Shown one piece after another: positions 8,310 to 9,658 of a stretch of DNA of 9,658 nt. Origin of the DNA: an uncultured Eubacteriales bacterium (GTDB lineage: Bacteria; Bacillota; Clostridia; Oscillospirales; Acutalibacteraceae); the NCBI GenBank assembly GCA_934465125.1, contig CAKSKO010000031.1, positions 1 to 9,658 on the forward strand, in the 5' to 3' direction. The position numbers and the translations under genes are program-made. Position 1 is the first letter of the stretch. The number at the start of each line of letters is the position of its first letter. The notes beneath the pieces are model-generated. The model did no database searches and was not told the DNA's origin. It saw only the letters and a list, made by a program, of their open reading frames with translations.

Positions 8310-8564
8310 CTTGCAGAAATTTTTTCCTTTTAGCGCCCGGGTCTGCGCCACCTGCGGTGGAGCACGTCGCGCGCCTGCGGCGAGCACGTCGAGAAGATAG
8401 CTCGCAGAAATTTTTTCCTCTTGGCGCCCGGGTCTGCGCCACCTGCGGTGGAGCACATCGCGCGCCTGGCGGCGCGCACGTCGAGAAGGCAGCTTGCAGA
8501 AATTTTTTCCTCTTGGCGCCCGGGTCTGCGCCACCTGCGGCGGGCTCGGCCCTAGCACTTTTTT
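8278..8564. repeat. GC-rich tandem direct repeats, three units of 91-92 bases
   Basis: Units begin with GCACGTCG at 8293, 8384 and 8476, giving periods of 91 and 92. Each contains GTCGRGAAGRYAGCTYGCAG, then the A/T core AAATTTTTTCC, then GCGCCCGGGTCTGCGCCACC, then TGCGG. The third unit ends differently, with CGGGCTCGGCCCTAGCAC. Short inverted segments such as GCGAGC / GCTCGC and GGCGC / GCGCC could fold. The block is far richer in GC than the flanking genes. On the opposite strand it creates long open frames rich in Arg and Ala that I regard as artefacts. The first unit overlaps the stop of the preceding gene. Confidence 0.85.
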
Positions 8565-8576
8565 GGTATAAAACAT

Positions 8577-8611
8577 AGCGCGGGTAGAAAAGAATCTACC
8601 CGCGCTTTTTT
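8577..8611 (+). terminator. Strong intrinsic terminator
   Basis: A perfect 12-base-pair stem AGCGCGGGTAGA / TCTACCCGCGCT (8577-8588 with 8595-8606) has a 6-base loop and runs directly into six T. It would end the activase operon transcript and insulate the RNA promoter that begins 5 bases later. Confidence 0.93.
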
Positions 8612-8615
8612 AGTT

Positions 8616-8644
8616 TTGACAAATTTATCCTTTTATCCTATAAT
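8616..8644 (+). promoter_or_regulatory. Consensus sigma-A promoter of ncRNA copy 1
   Basis: TTGACA (8616-8621), exactly 17 bases, TATAAT (8639-8644). Both boxes match the consensus perfectly, implying strong constitutive transcription from about 8651. Confidence 0.92.
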
Positions 8645-8650
8645 AGTCAC

Positions 8651-8876
8651 ATTAAATAATAAATACCGTCGGCAGAGCTGTCGTGTTGCAACCACGCAGC
8701 CCCTGCAAAGAGTGAGACAGCACCCTCTACAACCGAAATCTCGGCACCGAACGGCAACGATATTCTACTACATTCCGTTTGTGTTTTCAAGCAGAAAGTT
8801 GTAGGCCTAGTTTCTTATACGATAAAAGTAAGAGACCGCACAGTGTGAATTTCACTCTGCGCGGTCTCTTTTGTTT
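8651..8876 (+). ncRNA. Structured stand-alone non-coding RNA, copy 1 (family not recognised)
   Basis: A unit of about 225 bases lies between a perfect promoter and an intrinsic terminator, with no credible ORF. Visible folds: a long hairpin P1 (GCAG-GCT, then CGTG, 7-base loop TTGCAAC, CACG, AGC-CTGC; 8672-8706); a short hairpin P2 GAGTG / CACCC (8710-8725, one A-C mismatch); P3 CCGA-AATC-TCGG (8733-8744); AACGG (8750-8754) with CCGTT (8775-8779); and a long-range helix CTACAAC (8727-8733) with GTTGTAG (8798-8804). CCGT at 8666-8669 can also pair with ACGG at 8751-8754. The single-stranded TAGTTTCTT after the long-range helix is shared with copy 2. I cannot assign it to a named class from memory. 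A trans-acting small RNA or an orphan structured RNA fits best, since no gene follows in the same transcript. Confidence 0.8.
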
Positions 8877-8878
8877 TA
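8830..8878 (+). terminator. Intrinsic terminator of ncRNA copy 1
   Basis: The stem AAGAGACCGC / GCGGTCTCTT (8830-8839 with 8861-8870) continues, after a mismatch, through CAG / CTG and GTGA / TTCAC-type pairing to a tiny loop. It is followed by TTTTGTTTT. Confidence 0.92.
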
Positions 8879-8929
8879 TTAAGAATTCTCCCGCGCTTTA
8901 TTTTCCGATCTTCTAGCTGAGAACATCAC

Positions 8930-9098
8930 GGAGCGCGTGGGTCCCGGGCTCAGCCCTGGCGGCGCGCCTGCCGCGGACCTGCGGTCGGCACGTCGCGCGC
9001 CTGCGGCGAGCACGTCGAGAAGATAGCTCGCAGAAATTTTTTCCTTTTAGCGCCCGGGTCTGCGCCACCTGCGGCGGGCTCGGCCCTAGCACTTTTTT
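8930..9098. repeat. Second GC-rich repeat block, with a fourth copy of the 91-base unit
   Basis: The unit starting GCACGTCG at 9010 runs to the T6 tract ending at 9098 and is nearly identical to the unit at 8476-8564, including its special ending CGGGCTCGGCCCTAGCAC. Upstream, GCGGACCTGCGGTCGGCACG (from 8973) repeats the sequence from 8278, and CGGGCTCAGCCCTGGC (about 8945) is a degenerate form of the unit ending. The stretch 8879-8929 before it holds nothing I recognise. Confidence 0.8.
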
Positions 9099-9102
9099 AG
9101 TC

Positions 9103-9131
9103 TTGACAAATTTATCCTTTTATCCTATAAT
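9103..9131 (+). promoter_or_regulatory. Consensus sigma-A promoter of ncRNA copy 2
   Basis: TTGACA (9103-9108), 17 bases, TATAAT (9126-9131). The spacer sequence is identical to that of copy 1. Start expected near 9138. Confidence 0.92.
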
Positions 9132-9137
9132 AGTTAC

Positions 9138-9362
9138 ATTAAATAATAAATACCGTCGGCAGAGCTGTCGTGTTGCAACCACGCAGCCCCTGCAAAGAGT
9201 GAGACAACCACCCTCTACAACCGGAATCCCGGCACCAACGGATGAGATGATTATACACCATTTTATCCTAATTTTCAAGGATTTCGTTGTAGGTTTAGTT
9301 TCTTGTTACTAAAAAGCAACAAAAAGCCTGGTGAGATATTTCACTCACCAGGCTTATTTTTA
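9138..9362 (+). ncRNA. Structured stand-alone non-coding RNA, copy 2
   Basis: From just before the promoter through GTGAGACA (about 108 bases) it differs from copy 1 at only two positions, both outside the predicted folds; after that it diverges. P1 is unchanged (9159-9193). P3 has become CCGG-AATC-CCGG (9221-9232), a compensatory A-T to G-C change relative to copy 1. CTACAAC (9215-9221) and GTTGTAG (9286-9292) are kept. The variable arm is replaced by a different helix, GGATGAGATG / CATTTTATCC (9240-9249 with 9259-9268, two G-T pairs). CCGT (9153-9156) can pair with ACGG (9238-9241). Length from start to terminator equals copy 1. It has no credible ORF. Confidence 0.8.
9324..9362 (+). terminator. 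Intrinsic terminator of ncRNA copy 2
   Basis: A perfect 12-base-pair stem AAGCCTGGTGAG / CTCACCAGGCTT (9324-9335 with 9344-9355), 8-base loop, then ATTTTTATT. Its sequence is unrelated to the terminator of copy 1. Confidence 0.92.
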
Positions 9363-9387
9363 TTATTATATATTAAGGAGAAATACT

Positions 9388-9426
9388 ATGCAGTCAGGCA
9401 GTATCATCGATCGACCAATAAACTAA
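9388..9426 (+). CDS. Possible 12-residue peptide MQSGSIIDRPIN ahead of ncRNA copy 3
   Basis: ATG at 9388 is preceded by AAGGAG (9375-9380) at a 7-base distance, an ideal ribosome binding site in a region otherwise without coding signals. The frame closes at TAA 9424-9426, 25 bases before the conserved RNA segment of copy 3 begins. No promoter with good boxes is seen between the terminator at 9362 and this ATG. It could be a regulatory leader peptide, the truncated start of a lost gene, or chance. I do not recognise the peptide. Confidence 0.4.
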   Translation: MQSGSIIDRPIN

Positions 9427-9450
9427 CCGGGTTCCCTTCTACATAAAAAA

Positions 9451-9658
9451 ATACCGCGGCAGGGCTATCGTGTTACCAGCACGTAGCCCCTGCATCGGGT
9501 GAATGAGCACCCTACACAGCCAGTTTCCTAGCGCCAACGGTAATTATATTTTATCATATCTTCCCCATCTTTACAAGCGGGGTTTACCGTGCGTTTTTGG
9601 CGAAACGAGCTTGAAAAACGGTTTTAGAGCACCTCCTGTGTGATAAACACCGCATGTA
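9451..9658 (+). ncRNA. Diverged third copy of the structured RNA (3' end outside the window)
   Basis: Blocks shared with copies 1 and 2, in order: ATACCG, GGCAG-GCT, TCGTGTT, CACG, AGCCCCTGCA, GTGA, CACCCT, then CCAACGG. P1 is retained and better paired (GCAGGGCT with AGCC-CCTGC, 9459-9493), with a changed loop TTACCAG. P2 is perfect here: GGGTG / CACCC (9497-9512). The variable arm pairs ACGGTAA (9537-9543) with TTACCGT (9584-9590), with CCCC / GGGG inside. TACACAG (9513-9519) can pair with CTGTGTG (9636-9642) using one G-T pair, in place of CTACAAC / GTTGTAG. TACCG (9452-9456) can pair with CGGTA (9538-9542). No promoter is visible and no terminator appears before the window ends, so this copy may be the 5' leader of a downstream gene, or a decayed copy. 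Confidence 0.65.

Noticed and set aside
8107..8576. Overlapping minus-strand and plus-strand ORFs of 65-137 codons in the GC-rich block
   Set aside because: Translations are Arg/Ala/Pro-rich and periodic because of the 91-base repeats; several frames are open at once and none has a ribosome binding site.
8664..8730. c-di-GMP (GEMM) riboswitch, suggested by AAAGAGTGAGAC
   Set aside because: Only that short string resembles the class; the rest of the conserved core and the receptor helix are missing, and no gene follows in the transcript.
8616..8804. 62-codon ORF (MTNLSFYPII...) repeated at 9103-9312 with almost the same N-terminus
   Set aside because: In both copies the frame begins at the TTG of the -35 box, upstream of the transcription start, and has no ribosome binding site. 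The similarity comes from the shared promoter and RNA sequence, and the frames diverge at their ends.
8278..9098. CRISPR array
   Set aside because: The repeats are 91-92 bases and near-contiguous, with no regular unique spacers and no cas genes.
9440..9520. T-box leader, suggested by ATACCGCGG near the start of copy 3
   Set aside because: The AGGGTGGTACCGCG antiterminator box and the specifier-loop context are absent, and the match lies at the 5' end of the fold, not before a terminator.

Overview
The window looks like chromosomal DNA of an anaerobic, endospore-forming member of the Clostridia (Firmicutes). The reasons are a spoVAD sporulation gene, strong AGGAGG-type ribosome binding sites, textbook TTGACA/TATAAT promoters, hairpin-plus-T-run terminators, and a 2-hydroxyacyl-CoA dehydratase activase-type protein, a family of strict anaerobes. 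I cannot name the genus; an Oscillospirales-like gut or environmental clostridium is only a guess.

Layout. Positions 1-138 hold the end of an unrecognised gene. It is followed 6 bases later by spoVAD (145-1176), a spore germination/dipicolinate-channel component. A shared, two-way terminator (about 1313-1350) separates it from a convergent minus-strand gene (3238-1349). That gene encodes a large membrane-anchored nucleotide-sugar 4,6-dehydratase of the CapD/WbpM/PglF type, with its own promoter at 3323-3295. A 693-base gap (3239-3931) carries that promoter and a second, plus-strand promoter (3523-3551). The second promoter opens a leader of about 370 bases ahead of a two-gene operon: a double-ASKHA activase-like protein (3932-6859, TTG start) overlapping a partner (6840-8309). 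Together they correspond to the roughly 1,400-residue single-chain acyl-CoA dehydratase activase-related proteins of other clostridia, here split in two.

From about 8210 to the end there is no convincing protein gene apart from a possible 12-residue peptide. This is the most interesting part. GC-rich 91-92-base direct repeats run into the 3' end of the second activase gene. Beyond them lie three copies of what looks like one structured non-coding RNA. Copies 1 and 2 are complete transcription units of about 225 bases, each with a near-identical consensus sigma-A promoter and a strong intrinsic terminator. The two terminators are unrelated in sequence. Copy 3 is much more diverged, has no obvious promoter, and follows a 12-codon ORF with a good ribosome binding site. 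Several helices are kept in all three copies despite base changes, and two of them would cross to form a pseudoknot. I do not recognise the RNA family.

The protein genes do not form one pathway. Sporulation, cell-surface sugar synthesis and low-potential electron transfer sit side by side as separate transcription units. The RNA/repeat region is an accessory segment behind the activase operon.
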